A stretch of 64,000 bases of DNA from Bacteroidota bacterium (GCA_009773455.1 WSXU01000005.1:83631-147630), one strand, 5' to 3'; positions 43,794 through 53,373 are shown, counted from the first letter of the stretch. Program-made: numbers and translations. The notes: generated by a model from the letters alone, not told the origin.

Positions 43794-44456
43794 ATGAAAA
43801 GCCTTGTTAAAATAGCCGTTTTTCTGATTTTTCTGGCAATCACAATAGCCTGGGCCCCACCGGCATCCTACCAGATTGCCCTGCTGAAATACCGGGGTGG
43901 CGGTGACTGGTATGCCAACCCGACTTCACTCACCAACCTGATCGATTTCTGCAACCGGAATCTTAAAACCAATATCGACAAAGACTACGCCACGGTGGAT
44001 GCCGGCAGCGCCGATATCTTCAATTACCCGTTCATTCATATGACAGGCCATGGCAACGTTGTTTTCGATGACCAGGAAGCCGCGAATCTCCGTAATTACA
44101 TGCTGGCCGGTGGTTTTCTTCACATTGATGACAATTATGGCATCGACCCTTACATCAGGCCTATGATGAAAAAGGTGTTTCCTGAACTTGAATTCATTGA
44201 ATTACCATTTTCTCATCCCATATATCATCAGCAATACAATTTTCCGAACGGACTGCCCAAGATCCATGAGCACGACAACAAGCCCTCGCAGGGTTTCGGA
44301 CTGATCTGGGAAGGACGGCTGGTCTGCTTCTATTCCTTTGAATGCGATCTTGGTGACGGATGGGAAGATCAGGCCGTACACAACGACCCGGAAGAAAACA
44401 GGCAGAAAGCCCTGAGGATGGGGGCCAATATTATTCAGTACGTTTTTAGTGAATAA
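43794..44456 (+). CDS. DUF4159 secreted protein
   Basis: This 220-residue protein belongs to DUF4159, a family with a glutamine-amidotransferase-like fold. It has a signal sequence (residues 1-20) and visible patterns YRGGGDWYANPTSLTNLIDF, FPFSHPIYH-like ELPFSHPIYHQQ, and FYSFECDLGDGWED. In Bacteroidota the family often stands beside MoxR/VWA-type genes, but here it follows rsmE. The role is unknown; a catalytic cysteine is not obvious (only C47 and C182-type positions), so enzyme activity is uncertain. Confidence 0.8.
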   Translation: MKSLVKIAVFLIFLAITIAWAPPASYQIALLKYRGGGDWYANPTSLTNLIDFCNRNLKTNIDKDYATVDAGSADIFNYPFIHMTGHGNVVFDDQEAANLRNYMLAGGFLHIDDNYGIDPYIRPMMKKVFPELEFIELPFSHPIYHQQYNFPNGLPKIHEHDNKPSQGFGLIWEGRLVCFYSFECDLGDGWEDQAVHNDPEENRQKALRMGANIIQYVFSE

Positions 44457-44883
44457 TATTTTCTGACCGCCTGAATAATCAGTTTGATTCTCAAACCATT
44501 GATCATCAAAGGTTGCGTTAATGTACAGTCAAAGCAGCGTCCGGGTTGGAGGTTGGTGAAGCCCTGTACATTGCAGGTATTAATATATATGTGACACGAT
44601 GCCCTGTAACCCGAATAAAGACCAGCAAGGGTACAATACAGGATTTATCAGAATTCCGAAAACTGACAAAACTATATCATGCTCTTCAGAATCATGCGAA
44701 ATGGAACTTTTCTCAGATTAAAGTCCTGTTATGAATAGAAACTATAATGAAAAAAGCTAATTCTGCAAAACAATCCGACTAAAATCAAATTTTCAGACTT
44801 CATCACTATATCAGAACATGAAATTGTTCATTAAATTTGTAGCATAGAAATATTTAATATTAAGACCTATATTATATATTCAA
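44457..44883. other. Intergenic region, AT-rich, no reliable gene
   Basis: Apart from the -7 element at 44832-44839, it holds a 62-codon frame at 44546-44734 with no family resemblance or coding signal. I count the stretch as non-coding. Confidence 0.5.
44832..44839 (+). promoter_or_regulatory. Candidate -7 element (TAnnTTTG) for the T9SS gene at 44884
   Basis: TAAATTTG matches exactly, 45 bases upstream of the start codon. Confidence 0.38.
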
Positions 44884-46482
44884 ATGAGATATATCATGCT
44901 CTCTATTTTGGTTCTAACAGGTAGAATCGCCTATACACAATGGCCTGTTTACGGTACTGTTTATGAATGGGCTTATCCATCCGAAATAAAGGAGATTTAT
45001 GATAATGGTTTTATTCTTGCCTTCGATTTTCAACAATACGATGGATCAGCTTCAAATTCCGCTTTGCTAAAGGTAGATGTAAATGGAGATCTTCTTTGGG
45101 AAAAGGTAATGCAGAATGAGTCCAGATATTTGCGTATTGAAGGCTTGACTACAACATCAAATGGCGGTATTGTTATCTCAGGCAGAACGCGTCTTATTGA
45201 TCAAACTCCTGACCCATTTATAATGAAACTCAATTCCTGTATGCAGGTTGAGTGGTGTAATATTTACAGTACACCGGGCTGTTATGACAATTCAGGAGAT
45301 ATCGTTTATCTGAAAGAAGAGGATTCATATATCACTTTTTTTTACAATTCGGATCAGCCGGTACACGAAAGGACACAGATCATAAAACTGGATTCTTCAG
45401 GAAATCAAATCTGGTGCAATAATTACATGACGAATCCAGGATATATAGGTGAATCACCCATGGGACTGGTTTTATCTGAGCCTGATTCGAGTGTTTTGTT
45501 AAACGGTTTTGTGTATGCACCTGAGGATTCATCAGGTTGGAATGTTATTCAGCCTTATTTTTTAAAGGTTAAACAGAATGGTGATTTTATATGGGAATTT
45601 TTCAATGTACCGGATACTTCATTTACTTATGGACTTGCAAGGAAAAACCCTGTTGTTTTATCTGATGGCACAATTGCTGCTCCTGCAGCGTCTATACCTC
45701 AAAGGACCAGCAGGCTTATTGGTTTGGGTTCTGATGGTGAATTCCAATGGATTAATACTATACATCAACCGGATTCTATAATATCAGTAACAATAAACTC
45801 ATCAGATTTGCTGAATAGCAAGATATATTTAGGTACTCAAAACTGGATTACCGGGTTCGATGCTTTAGGTTATGCTTCTGTCGTTAAGAATGATTCACTT
45901 GGAAATTTTATTGGTGAAGCAATTCTTCCCGTTGATTTTACCAGTATCATATATGATATTTGCGCGACTTCTGATGATAAGTTGATGATTTTGGCAACAC
46001 ATGACATGAATACTGTTGATTTTATGTTGATTAAATACAATGAAAACATGGATTATGATAGTATTTGCACACAGAATTTAACCTATGACAGCCTGTGCCC
46101 CGAAGGTATTACCTCAGGAACCATAGAGATGGGATGTGATATAATTACAGATATCAGTAAACAGGGGGAAGAGCATAGGATTCCTGAGTTAACTATTGCC
46201 CCAAATCCAGCCGTTGAATACACCATTGTTTATCTTCCTGAAACCATTGCAACGAATACGAGACAAGGTATTTTTGACGTTACTTCCCATAGGAGTGATT
46301 ATGTGAGAAACCTGACAATGCAGGTTTATGATATTTACGGGCGACAGGTGATATCCGAGCCTTGGCCCGATATGGTTAAGGAAAAGGTCATTAACACATC
46401 AGATCTGAAAGCTGGGATTTATCTGATCAGCATTCAGAAAAACGATAAATCAATTTCATCCGGAAAGCTGATGATCCGATAA
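44884..46482 (+). CDS. Type IX secreted protein with beta-propeller-like repeats
   Basis: A 532-residue protein with a signal peptide (MRYIMLSILVLTGRIAYTQ). The body contains repeated units such as LLKVDVNGDLLWEKVMQN, IIKLDSSGNQIWCNNY and FLKVKQNGDFIWEFF, which resemble the PQQ-like or Bacteroidota delta-60 propeller repeats. The C-terminus is a type A T9SS domain (IAPNPAVEYTIVYLPE to SGKLMIR). It is therefore likely surface exposed. Base composition looks more A/T-rich than in neighbours. It is a single-gene unit; the function is unknown. Confidence 0.75.
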   Translation: MRYIMLSILVLTGRIAYTQWPVYGTVYEWAYPSEIKEIYDNGFILAFDFQQYDGSASNSALLKVDVNGDLLWEKVMQNESRYLRIEGLTTTSNGGIVISGRTRLIDQTPDPFIMKLNSCMQVEWCNIYSTPGCYDNSGDIVYLKEEDSYITFFYNSDQPVHERTQIIKLDSSGNQIWCNNYMTNPGYIGESPMGLVLSEPDSSVLLNGFVYAPEDSSGWNVIQPYFLKVKQNGDFIWEFFNVPDTSFTYGLARKNPVVLSDGTIAAPAASIPQRTSRLIGLGSDGEFQWINTIHQPDSIISVTINSSDLLNSKIYLGTQNWITGFDALGYASVVKNDSLGNFIGEAILPVDFTSIIYDICATSDDKLMILATHDMNTVDFMLIKYNENMDYDSICTQNLTYDSLCPEGITSGTIEMGCDIITDISKQGEEHRIPELTIAPNPAVEYTIVYLPETIATNTRQGIFDVTSHRSDYVRNLTMQVYDIYGRQVISEPWPDMVKEKVINTSDLKAGIYLISIQKNDKSISSGKLMIR

Positions 46483-46625
46483 ATTCTTTGAGATATGACA
46501 GAAGCAGTAATCGGAGGAAACAAGTATGTTCTAGAACTTGATTAAAGCCGGATATAAATGGAATACTTAGCCTGAGCATCGAAAATGAAGATCAGCTATC
46601 CATAAGGCATAAGGAAAAAGAAAAG

Positions 46626-46653
46626 CAAAAAAAAACCCCGCCTTTCGGCAGGG
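46626..46653 (-). terminator. Rho-independent terminator after cspA-like gene
   Basis: On the minus strand a GC-rich stem (CCCTGCC with GGCGGGG, one G-T wobble) with a GAAA loop is followed by a T run of about ten, starting 26 bases after the stop at 46680. Confidence 0.85.
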
Positions 46654-46679
46654 TATAAGATTAAAGCACAACTATGCAG

Positions 46680-46871
46680 TTAGGCTAATTTAACCTTTAC
46701 GGCGTTCAAGCCTTTCTTTCCTTCCTGAAGTTCAAATGTTACTGAATCACCTTCATTAACACGGTCAATAAGACCAGTTGCATGAACGAAATACTCTTTT
46801 CCGGATTCGTCGTCAAGAATAAATCCGTAACCTTTTGATTCATTGAAGAATTTAACTTTTCCTGTTTTCAT
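46680..46871 (-). CDS. cspA: Cold-shock domain protein (CspA family)
   Basis: A 63-residue single cold-shock domain that binds single-stranded nucleic acids and acts as an RNA chaperone. The RNP1 motif KGYGFI and the RNP2 motif YFVHAT are visible, and the sequence MKTGKVKFFNESKGYGFIL is typical of the family. I start it at 46871, because a promoter-like element at 46899-46906 excludes the longer frame from 46919. It has a leader of about 20 bases and its own terminator, so it is monocistronic. The symbol is by family and may not be the orthologue of E. coli CspA. Confidence 0.9.
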   Translation of the reverse strand: MKTGKVKFFNESKGYGFILDDESGKEYFVHATGLIDRVNEGDSVTFELQEGKKGLNAVKVKLA

Positions 46872-46898
46872 GTTCATTAAAAAAATTAATAATAAGCG

Positions 46899-46906
46899 CA
46901 AATTTA
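46899..46906 (-). promoter_or_regulatory. Candidate -7 element (TAnnTTTG) for the cold-shock gene
   Basis: The minus strand reads TAAATTTG, an exact match, 28 bases upstream of the start at 46871. Confidence 0.5.
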
Positions 46907-47054
46907 AAATAAAATGCATTCAATTCACACAAAACTGCAAAAAATATCAATAAATCCTGATTTTTTTTGAAAATCTGACCATCCAACCCGTTAAAGATGG
47001 TAACATCCGGATTCAAAAGATGCTGATTTTTTCACTTTGTTCCTGTGAAAAACG

Positions 47055-49685
47055 CTATTTCAGACCTGCCAGTTGCTCTTCAATTAACCTGATCTTAGAT
47101 TCGGCATCTGCCTTTTTCTTCCGTTCAATATCAACAACCTCCGGTTTTGCACTGCTCACAAAACGCTCATTGCCCAGCTTTTTCATCACTGAATCAAGAA
47201 ATCCACGGGCATATTCCAGTTCCTTCATTAGTTTCTCCCTTTCTGCCTCCAGATCAACCCCTTCACCCAGCGGGATGTAAAACTCGGCCGACTTAACCAT
47301 AAAACCTGCGGCTGCAGATGGTTTTTCATCCACATACTCAATGGTACTGATGTTCCCGAGTTTGGTGATCACAGGATCGAATCCGGATACATCAAAACTG
47401 TCGGTTCGCTTCACCTTCATTTCAACAGCGTCCTTGAACGCAATGTTCTTCTCTTTCCGGATATTCCTTACACCAATGATGACTTCGGAAGCCTGCTGGT
47501 AAGCATCCAGAACAGATGTATCAACCATCCCGGCTTCCGGCATAGCGCTGATCATGATGCTTTCACCGTCGCCGCGCTCATTCAGCAAATGCCAGATTTC
47601 TTCGGTAATAAACGGCATAAACGGGTGCAGCACCTGCATGAGTTTTTCGAAATAACCAATGGTTGATGCCAGTGTTTTTGGATCGATCGGTTGCTGATAG
47701 GCTGGTTTTACCATTTCAAGATACCAGGAGCAGAAATCGTCCCAGACCAGCTTATAGGCAGCCATGAGCGCCTCAGAAAGGCGGTATTTTACATAATTCT
47801 CATCAATCTGTGCCAGTGCCTCATCCAGCCTGGCACCGAACCATTTCACCGAAATCGCTGCATAGGCAGGTTGTTCAAGTGAATGATCTACCTGCCATCC
47901 TTTGACCAGTCGCAGAGCGTTCCATACCTTGTTACTGAAGTTCCTTCCCTGTTCGCACAGGCTTTCATCAAAAGGTAGATCGTTTCCGGCAGGTGATGTC
48001 AGCAGCATACCCACACGCACGCCATCCGCGCCGAATTTGCCGATCAGCTCGATCGGGTCGGGTGAATTGCCCAGCGATTTCGACATCTTACGACCCAGCT
48101 TATCGCGCACGATGCCTGTGAGATAAACGTTTTTAAACGGAATATCGTTCCTGTACTCCTGCCCTGCCATGATCATCCGTGCCACCCAGAAAAAGAGAAT
48201 TTCCGGAGCCGTAATCAGGTCGTTGGTCGGGTAATAATACTTAATATCTTCATTTTCAGGGTTCCGGATGCCATCGAACACCGAGATCGGCCAAAGCCAG
48301 GAAGAGAACCAGGTATCGAGCACATCTTCATCCTGTTTCAGGTCGTTGAGCTGTAGTGAAGGATTGCCTGAAATCGTCCGGGCCTGCTCCAGTGCATCAT
48401 CTGCGGACTTAGCGACGACAAAATCACCATCGGGCAGATAGTATGCCGGGATACGCTGTCCCCACCACAACTGACGGCTGATGCACCAGTCGCGGACATT
48501 TTCCATCCAGTGCCGGTAGGTGTTCTTAAACTTCTCTGGATGAAAATGAATGGTATCGTTCATCACCACTTCCAGCGCCGGTTTGGCCATTTCGGTCATT
48601 TTCAGAAACCACTGCACCGAAAGTTTCGGTTCAATCACCTCATCGGTCCGCTCGGAAAAACCCACGTTGTTGACATAATCGTCAATCTTCAGGATATGTC
48701 CGTGGTTGAGCAGATCTTCCACAATCTTTTTCCTTACCTGGAAGCGGTCTTCACCAACATACAGCTGAGCCTTTTCGTTCAGGGTTCCATTATCGTTAAA
48801 GATATCGATGGATTCCAGTTTATGTTTCAGTCCGATGTTGTAATCGTTGATGTCGTGTGCCGGGGTTATTTTCAGGCAGCCCGTGCCAAACTCCCTGTCA
48901 ACATATTCATCCTCGATCATCGGGATTGACCTTTTGATCAGGGGCACCAGCACCCTTTTCCCACGAAGGTGTCTGAAACGTTCGTCTTCGGGATGGTAAC
49001 AAACCGCTGTGTCACCCAGAATGGTTTCGGGGCGGGTGGTGGCGATGGTAACCCATTCATCATCTGATCCTTCCACCTTGTAACGGAGATAATATAGTTT
49101 GGAATTTACCTCCTTATAAATAACTTCTTCGTCCGAAAGGGCCGTCAATGCCTTCGGATCCCAGTTCACCATCCTGACACCCCGGTAGATCAGCCCTTTT
49201 TTGTATAAATCGACAAAGACATCAATGACCGACTCATACATGGATTCGTCCATAGTAAACTTTGTGCGGTCCCAATCGCATGAGGCGCCCAGTTTTTTAA
49301 GCTGCTCCAGGATGATACCCCCGTGTTTTTCCTTCCACTCCCAGGCATGTTCCAGGAATTCCTCCCGGGTGAGGCTGGCTTTCTCAATGCCTTGTTCCTT
49401 AAGCTTTGCAACTACTTTTGCTTCGGTAGCAATTGACGCGTGGTCGGTTCCCGGCAGCCAACAGGCATTTTTTCCAAGCATCCTGGCCCGGCGGACCAGC
49501 ACATCCTGAATGGTATTGTTGAGCATATGACCCATATGCAGCACACCTGTAACATTGGGAGGCGGAATTACTATCGTATAAGGTTCACGCTCATCGGGAA
49601 CGGATTTAAAATACTTTTTACCGAGCCAGTAGCTGTACCATTTGTCTTCGATGCCCGATGGGTCGTATTTTGCAGGAATTTCCAT
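47055..49685 (-). CDS. valS: Valyl-tRNA synthetase
   Basis: ValS charges tRNA-Val and proofreads misactivated threonine. The 876-residue protein has the class I HIGH-type motif HMGH at 50-53 in [14 protein letters not shown] and KMSKS at 533-537, a CP1 editing domain (about 200-340) and an anticodon-binding domain. A C-terminal coiled-coil arm ([18 protein letters not shown] onward) is the usual ValS tail. It is a lone minus-strand gene with a promoter-like element 30 bases upstream. Length and motifs are normal. Confidence 0.97.
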   Translation of the reverse strand: MEIPAKYDPSGIEDKWYSYWLGKKYFKSVPDEREPYTIVIPPPNVTGVLHMGHMLNNTIQDVLVRRARMLGKNACWLPGTDHASIATEAKVVAKLKEQGIEKASLTREEFLEHAWEWKEKHGGIILEQLKKLGASCDWDRTKFTMDESMYESVIDVFVDLYKKGLIYRGVRMVNWDPKALTALSDEEVIYKEVNSKLYYLRYKVEGSDDEWVTIATTRPETILGDTAVCYHPEDERFRHLRGKRVLVPLIKRSIPMIEDEYVDREFGTGCLKITPAHDINDYNIGLKHKLESIDIFNDNGTLNEKAQLYVGEDRFQVRKKIVEDLLNHGHILKIDDYVNNVGFSERTDEVIEPKLSVQWFLKMTEMAKPALEVVMNDTIHFHPEKFKNTYRHWMENVRDWCISRQLWWGQRIPAYYLPDGDFVVAKSADDALEQARTISGNPSLQLNDLKQDEDVLDTWFSSWLWPISVFDGIRNPENEDIKYYYPTNDLITAPEILFFWVARMIMAGQEYRNDIPFKNVYLTGIVRDKLGRKMSKSLGNSPDPIELIGKFGADGVRVGMLLTSPAGNDLPFDESLCEQGRNFSNKVWNALRLVKGWQVDHSLEQPAYAAISVKWFGARLDEALAQIDENYVKYRLSEALMAAYKLVWDDFCSWYLEMVKPAYQQPIDPKTLASTIGYFEKLMQVLHPFMPFITEEIWHLLNERGDGESIMISAMPEAGMVDTSVLDAYQQASEVIIGVRNIRKEKNIAFKDAVEMKVKRTDSFDVSGFDPVITKLGNISTIEYVDEKPSAAAGFMVKSAEFYIPLGEGVDLEAEREKLMKELEYARGFLDSVMKKLGNERFVSSAKPEVVDIERKKKADAESKIRLIEEQLAGLK

Positions 49686-49714
49686 GTAGTTGAAAGCTGA
49701 TTTTTAAGAAGGTG

Positions 49715-49722
49715 CAAAATTA
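49715..49722 (-). promoter_or_regulatory. Candidate -7 element (TAnnTTTG) for valS
   Basis: The minus strand reads TAATTTTG, an exact match, 30 bases upstream of the valS start. Confidence 0.45.
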
Positions 49723-49972
49723 GTAAAAATTCAGCTTATGGGATTGAGCTAACTGCATCTGATCCTCAACTCTATTCCCGACGATGAATTATTTCACGCA
49801 AAGACGCAATGATGCGGAGATTTGTTTGAATTCCAATTTCCTTTCCTCAATCGAAATTAGTCATTTACCCCCTGAGATGTCGTTGTTGCGCGATACACGA
49901 ACCAAGTCCCTTTGCTGGTGCCCGCTTGCAGCGGATGGTAACTCTTGCAATCCGAAAACCTAAATCCGAAAC

Positions 49973-50011
49973 CCTGCCTGTCGTCAGGCAGGTTGCCAGC
50001 CGGCAGGCTGG
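49973..50011. repeat. Two adjacent CCTG-type hairpins
   Basis: CCTGCCTG with CAGGCAGG (49973-49992, 4-base loop) is followed by CCAGCC with GGCTGG (49996-50011, 4-base loop). Related CCTG runs occur at 9728-9742. They look like dispersed short palindromic filler in Bacteroidota intergenic DNA. Confidence 0.65.
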
Positions 50012-50030
50012 TCCGCAATAAGAATTCTCC

Positions 50031-50038
50031 TACATTTG
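50031..50038 (+). promoter_or_regulatory. Candidate -7 element (TAnnTTTG) for the glycosyltransferase gene
   Basis: TACATTTG matches exactly, 15 bases upstream of the start at 50053. That distance excludes the longer frame from 49945. Confidence 0.45.
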
Positions 50039-50052
50039 CAAAAATCAGTGCA

Positions 50053-50925
50053 ATGAAAGTCTCCGGTTTCACCTTTATCCGCAATGCAATAAAATATGAT
50101 TACCCCGTGGTGGAAGCCATTACCTCCATCCTGCCGTTGTGCGATGAGTTTGTCGTGGCTGTGGGAAATTCAGAAGATGAAACGAGACAACTAGTCAAGG
50201 ATATAGGTTCGACTAAAATCAGGATTATTGATACCATTTGGGACGACAGCCTGCGTGAAGGTGGTCGGGTGCTGGCGGTTGAAACCGACAAGGCATTTGA
50301 TGCCCTGAGTGCCGACTGCGACTGGGCTTTTTACATTCAGGGCGATGAGGTGCTACATGAGCAGTATCTTGAACCTTTGAAGCAGGCCATGCTGAAATGG
50401 AAAGACCATCCGGAAGTGGAAGGCCTGCTCCTGAATTACACGCATTTTTACGGTTCTTACGACTTTATCGGCGACAGCCGGCGCTGGTACCGGCGAGAAG
50501 TGAGGGTAATCCGGAATGACAAGTCTATCCGCTCCTACCGTGATGCCCAGGGCTTCCGGAAGGAAGACCGCCCGTTGAACGTGAAGCCGGCGGATGCCAC
50601 AATGTATCACTACGGGTGGGTAAAGCCACCTGAAGCACAGCAGGCCAAGCAGGAGAACTTCAATAAATTGTGGCACAACGATGCCTGGGTTGAAAAAAAT
50701 ATTCCCAAAACAGAAGGATTTGATTATTCAAAAATTGATGCTTTGGCCCGTTTTTCGGGTACTCATCCAGAAGTAATGCTCAACAGAATCAGCCGTCAGA
50801 ACTGGCAGTTTAGTTTTGACCCGACCCATAAACGCCTGCCGTTTAAATCAAGATTGCTTCATACCATCGAGGCGCTGACCGGCTGGCGGATCGGGGAGTA
50901 CAGGAATTACAGGGTGATTGATTAG
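50053..50925 (+). CDS. Family 2-like glycosyltransferase
   Basis: I start this 290-residue protein at 50053 (MKVSGFTFIRNA). The N-terminus resembles GT-A glycosyltransferases, with a beta strand, a YDYPVVEAITSILPLCDEFVVAVGNSEDET stretch for nucleotide-sugar binding, and an acidic pair in FYIQGDEVLHE near residue 97 in place of the usual DxD. It is soluble, with no clear membrane helix. It stands alone, downstream of repeat DNA and upstream of an intergenic repeat region. The sugar substrate is unknown. A cell-envelope or glycoprotein role is likely. Confidence 0.78.
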   Translation: MKVSGFTFIRNAIKYDYPVVEAITSILPLCDEFVVAVGNSEDETRQLVKDIGSTKIRIIDTIWDDSLREGGRVLAVETDKAFDALSADCDWAFYIQGDEVLHEQYLEPLKQAMLKWKDHPEVEGLLLNYTHFYGSYDFIGDSRRWYRREVRVIRNDKSIRSYRDAQGFRKEDRPLNVKPADATMYHYGWVKPPEAQQAKQENFNKLWHNDAWVEKNIPKTEGFDYSKIDALARFSGTHPEVMLNRISRQNWQFSFDPTHKRLPFKSRLLHTIEALTGWRIGEYRNYRVID

Positions 50926-51203
50926 TTGATCTACTTTCGGTGCCCCTTACGGAAATGACAAGGCACGCACTTTATTACGGTTCGGAATTCTCATCAGGTT
51001 CATTATGTTGTCCTTCAGTCAGGAAGAGGGAGGATGTATTTAACCCGCCATTCCGGCTAAATAGGAATCTCTTTCGGGGAACATTCACTTAGTTTGAACG
51101 ATTTCTCACTGCGTTCGAAATGACAATCGTTTTCCAAAGAATGGGATGAGTTTGCGGCGGGATTACCGCCGCAAACTCATCTTATTGTCCTACTGCTTTG
51201 CAG
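50926..51203. repeat. Repeat-rich intergenic DNA left of the GIY-YIG gene
   Basis: It contains short units (at 50995-51013 and 51077-51095) that recur on the right side of the GIY-YIG gene, as well as most of the left hairpin repeat copy (51101-51227). It does not code. Confidence 0.6.
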
Positions 51204-51227
51204 TCATTCCGGCGAAGGAGGAATCTC
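51101..51227. repeat. Left copy of a 127-bp repeat containing a 16-bp hairpin
   Basis: The copy matches 51690-51817 in the same orientation with about a dozen differences. A perfect 16-bp stem (51145-51160 with 51166-51181) closes the loop GATTA. Confidence 0.85.
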
Positions 51228-51587
51228 ACCCTTTGATTGCAACTCTTTGATAAAATTATCCACTTGATCTGAAAATGAAACATATCCCCTGATATAGCCA
51301 TGCTCTGTAACAAGAACTTTCCAAAGAGGATTATTCCTATTGATTAAATCCTCTTTCTTCTTACGATTCCACTTTTTTATTTCTTTTTCTCTTTTAATCG
51401 CAAAATCAATGGAAGGATATTCTTCAAAATAGATGCAGTTTTCAAGATTATATTTATCTGTGAAAGAATTCTTAATCAGATGATTTTTGTGCTCACTTAT
51501 TCTGCGGCATAAATCATTTGTTACACCAATGTATAAAGTTGAACGGTTTTTATTGGTCATTACATAGACGAACCCACCTTTTCTCAT
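51204..51587 (-). CDS. GIY-YIG nuclease domain protein
   Basis: This 127-residue protein has the GIY-YIG nuclease pattern, seen as FVYVMTNKNRSTLYIGVTNDLCRRISEHK, with the two tyrosines at about residues 8 and 19, the Arg pair and the His/Glu of the family. It resembles small stand-alone Slx-type or excinuclease C-domain proteins (UPF0213-like) common in several copies in Bacteroidota. It lies exactly between two copies of a hairpin repeat, so it may be part of a mobile unit. The 3' end overlaps the left copy by 24 bases. Confidence 0.82.
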   Translation of the reverse strand: MRKGGFVYVMTNKNRSTLYIGVTNDLCRRISEHKNHLIKNSFTDKYNLENCIYFEEYPSIDFAIKREKEIKKWNRKKKEDLINRNNPLWKVLVTEHGYIRGYVSFSDQVDNFIKELQSKGEIPPSPE

Positions 51588-51689
51588 AAATCATAGAGTA
51601 TTTATTCCAATAACTTTCAATTACTATTAACTTGAGCGAATTAAGTGAAGGTAATAAAAAAATAAAAAAGTAGTACTCTCTGTCAAAGG

Positions 51690-51817
51690 ATTTCTCACTT
51701 CGTTCGAAATGACGATCGTTTTCCATAGAGATGGGATGAGTTGGCGGCGGCATTACCGCCGCCAACTCATCTTATTGTCCTATTGCTTAGAAGTCATTCC
51801 GACGAAGGAGGAATCCC
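51690..51817. repeat. Right copy of the hairpin repeat, with compensatory change
   Basis: It is a direct copy of 51101-51227. Its stem (51735-51750 with 51756-51771) is also a perfect 16 bp with loop CATTA. Relative to the left copy, the T-A pair (51153/51173) became a G-C pair (51743/51763), so both strands of the stem changed together. Confidence 0.85.
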
Positions 51818-52038
51818 TTTCAGGGAACATTCACTTAGTTTAAATGATTTCGCAACAGGTTCATTATGTCGTCCGCCTCCCAGAATTAGAGAGGGAGCGG
51901 TTAACCCGCAATTCAAGTGAGGGAGGAATCTCCTCTTTAAGAAGGTGTGAACTTAAAGATTACTGGTTTAACAATTTCCCAATTCACACATTTATTCATT
52001 TGATCACCCTCACTGCGTTCAATATTTCCATTTATTCT

Positions 52039-52046
52039 TACTTTTG
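52039..52046 (+). promoter_or_regulatory. Candidate -7 element (TAnnTTTG) for the DUF5606 gene
   Basis: TACTTTTG matches exactly, 20 bases upstream of the start at 52066. Confidence 0.5.
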
Positions 52047-52065
52047 CTAAAAATTTACAACCGAT

Positions 52066-52503
52066 ATGGATTTGAAAGAGATCATGGCCATTGCAGGCAA
52101 GCCGGGACTTTACAAGATGGTTGCCCAGGCCAAGAACGGTATTATTGTGGAATCAATTATCGACCAGAAACGTATTCAGGCATTTACCCAGGATAAAATC
52201 AGTTCTCTGGAGGAAATCAGCATCTTTACTGAGACTGAAGACAAGCCACTGAAAGCGGTGCTGAAAGGCTTCTTTGAAAAACTTGAAGGAAAACCCACGC
52301 CTGATTTTAAGAATGACAACAACAAACTCAAGGCCTTTTTCCTGGAGATGCTGCCTGATTATGACAAGGAAAAGGTATATGTTTCGCATATGCAGAAAAT
52401 AGTCACCTGGTATAATCTTTTGGTGGAACACAATCTGCTGAACTTCGACGAGAAGGAAGAAACAACGGAAGCCGCCCCCGGCGACGAAGCCAAAACCGAA
52501 TAA
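52066..52503 (+). CDS. DUF5606 protein
   Basis: A 145-residue soluble protein opening MDLKEIMAIAGKPGLYKMVAQ, the signature of the Bacteroidota family DUF5606. It has an N-terminal domain (1-70) and a helical C-terminal part (75-130) with YDKEKVYVSHMQKIVTWYNLLVEHNLLNF, then an acidic tail. No enzyme motif is seen. A terminator lies at 52507-52536, so the gene is probably monocistronic. Function unknown. Confidence 0.82.
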   Translation: MDLKEIMAIAGKPGLYKMVAQAKNGIIVESIIDQKRIQAFTQDKISSLEEISIFTETEDKPLKAVLKGFFEKLEGKPTPDFKNDNNKLKAFFLEMLPDYDKEKVYVSHMQKIVTWYNLLVEHNLLNFDEKEETTEAAPGDEAKTE

Positions 52504-52506
52504 ATG

Positions 52507-52536
52507 AAAAGTCCGTATTCTATGCGGACTTTTTTT
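52507..52536 (+). terminator. Rho-independent terminator after the DUF5606 gene
   Basis: A stem of AAAAGTCCGTA with TGCGGACTTTT (52507-52517 with 52523-52533, one G-T wobble) is followed by a run of T. It lies before the preferred pyrK start, so pyrK needs its own promoter. Confidence 0.85.
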
Positions 52537-52563
52537 CTACTTTTACCTGACAGATCGCTGATA

Positions 52564-53373
52564 ATGAAGAAATATATCCTTGATTTTAAAGTACTTTCAA
52601 ACCAGGCCATCAATTACAATCACAACCTGCTTGAATTGAGCTGCGACAGGCCCTTGCCTCCCATGCTGCCAGGGCAGTTTGCCGAAGTGAGGGTAGACGG
52701 ATCCCCGGGAACCTATCTCCGCAGACCCTTTTCCATCCACAGAGCCGATTTCGCCATGAATACCATGCACCTGCTGGTCAAATCGGTGGGAGATGGAACC
52801 CGGACACTTGCACAACTCGCGACAGGAGCAATCGTAAACATTATGCTACCGCTTGGAAACGGATTTCCGGTTACCGAAAACAACGATGTATTGCTGGTTG
52901 GTGGTGGTTGCGGGGTGGCCCCGCTGTGGTTTCTTGCCCGGCAGCTGAAGCAGAAAGGCAACAGAGTGTCAATACTCATCGGTGGCCGAAGCTACAGAGA
53001 CATCCTGCTGGCTGATGATTATGCGCAGTTTGGCCAGGTATATGTATCTACAGAAGACGGGTCGCTGGGAGAAAAAGGGATGGTAACGCATCACACTCTG
53101 TTTAAAAAAGGGAAACTTCCGTTTACCACCATATACTGCTGCGGACCTGATGGTATGATGAAAGCCATTTCGCACATTGCAGAGAAACAGGATATACCCT
53201 GCATGGTCTCCCTCGAAAATACGATGGCCTGCGGCATTGGTGCCTGCCTCTGCTGCGTGGTGGATACAAAAAGTGGGAACCGCTGTGTGTGCACCGACGG
53301 TCCGGTATTCAACTCAAATGAACTGAAAGGATGGAGCGCCGAAACAGAGGTTGGGTGTTCTATCAATGAGTGA
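52564..53373 (+). CDS. pyrK: Dihydroorotate dehydrogenase B electron transfer subunit
   Basis: PyrK takes electrons from the PyrD flavin to NAD. I start it at 52564 (MKKYILDFKVLSNQA), because the upstream in-frame ATG at 52504 precedes a terminator. The 269-residue protein has an FAD-binding domain (RRPFSIHRAD, about residues 51-60), an NAD-binding domain (LLVGGGCGVAPLWFLARQL) and a 2Fe-2S site with C223, C228, C231 and C243 (CGIGACLCC then CVC). It forms the usual pair with pyrD downstream. Confidence 0.93.
   Translation: MKKYILDFKVLSNQAINYNHNLLELSCDRPLPPMLPGQFAEVRVDGSPGTYLRRPFSIHRADFAMNTMHLLVKSVGDGTRTLAQLATGAIVNIMLPLGNGFPVTENNDVLLVGGGCGVAPLWFLARQLKQKGNRVSILIGGRSYRDILLADDYAQFGQVYVSTEDGSLGEKGMVTHHTLFKKGKLPFTTIYCCGPDGMMKAISHIAEKQDIPCMVSLENTMACGIGACLCCVVDTKSGNRCVCTDGPVFNSNELKGWSAETEVGCSINE

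Larger units (their letters stand above)
49686..50052. other. Intergenic region with paired hairpins
   Basis: Divergent genes leave this stretch. It holds the valS promoter-like element, a pair of GC-rich hairpins (49973-50011), and a promoter-like element at 50031-50038 for the glycosyltransferase. No gene was seen. Confidence 0.6.
51588..52065. other. Repeat-rich intergenic DNA right of the GIY-YIG gene
   Basis: It contains the right hairpin repeat copy (51690-51817) and the right copies of the small units (51823-51841 and 51856-51874), then the promoter-like element at 52039-52046. No gene was seen. Confidence 0.6.

Noticed and set aside
44546..44734. 62-codon frame between the DUF4159 gene and the T9SS gene
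   Set aside because: No family resemblance, no start context and no conserved pattern. It lies in AT-rich intergenic DNA, so chance is the simplest reading.
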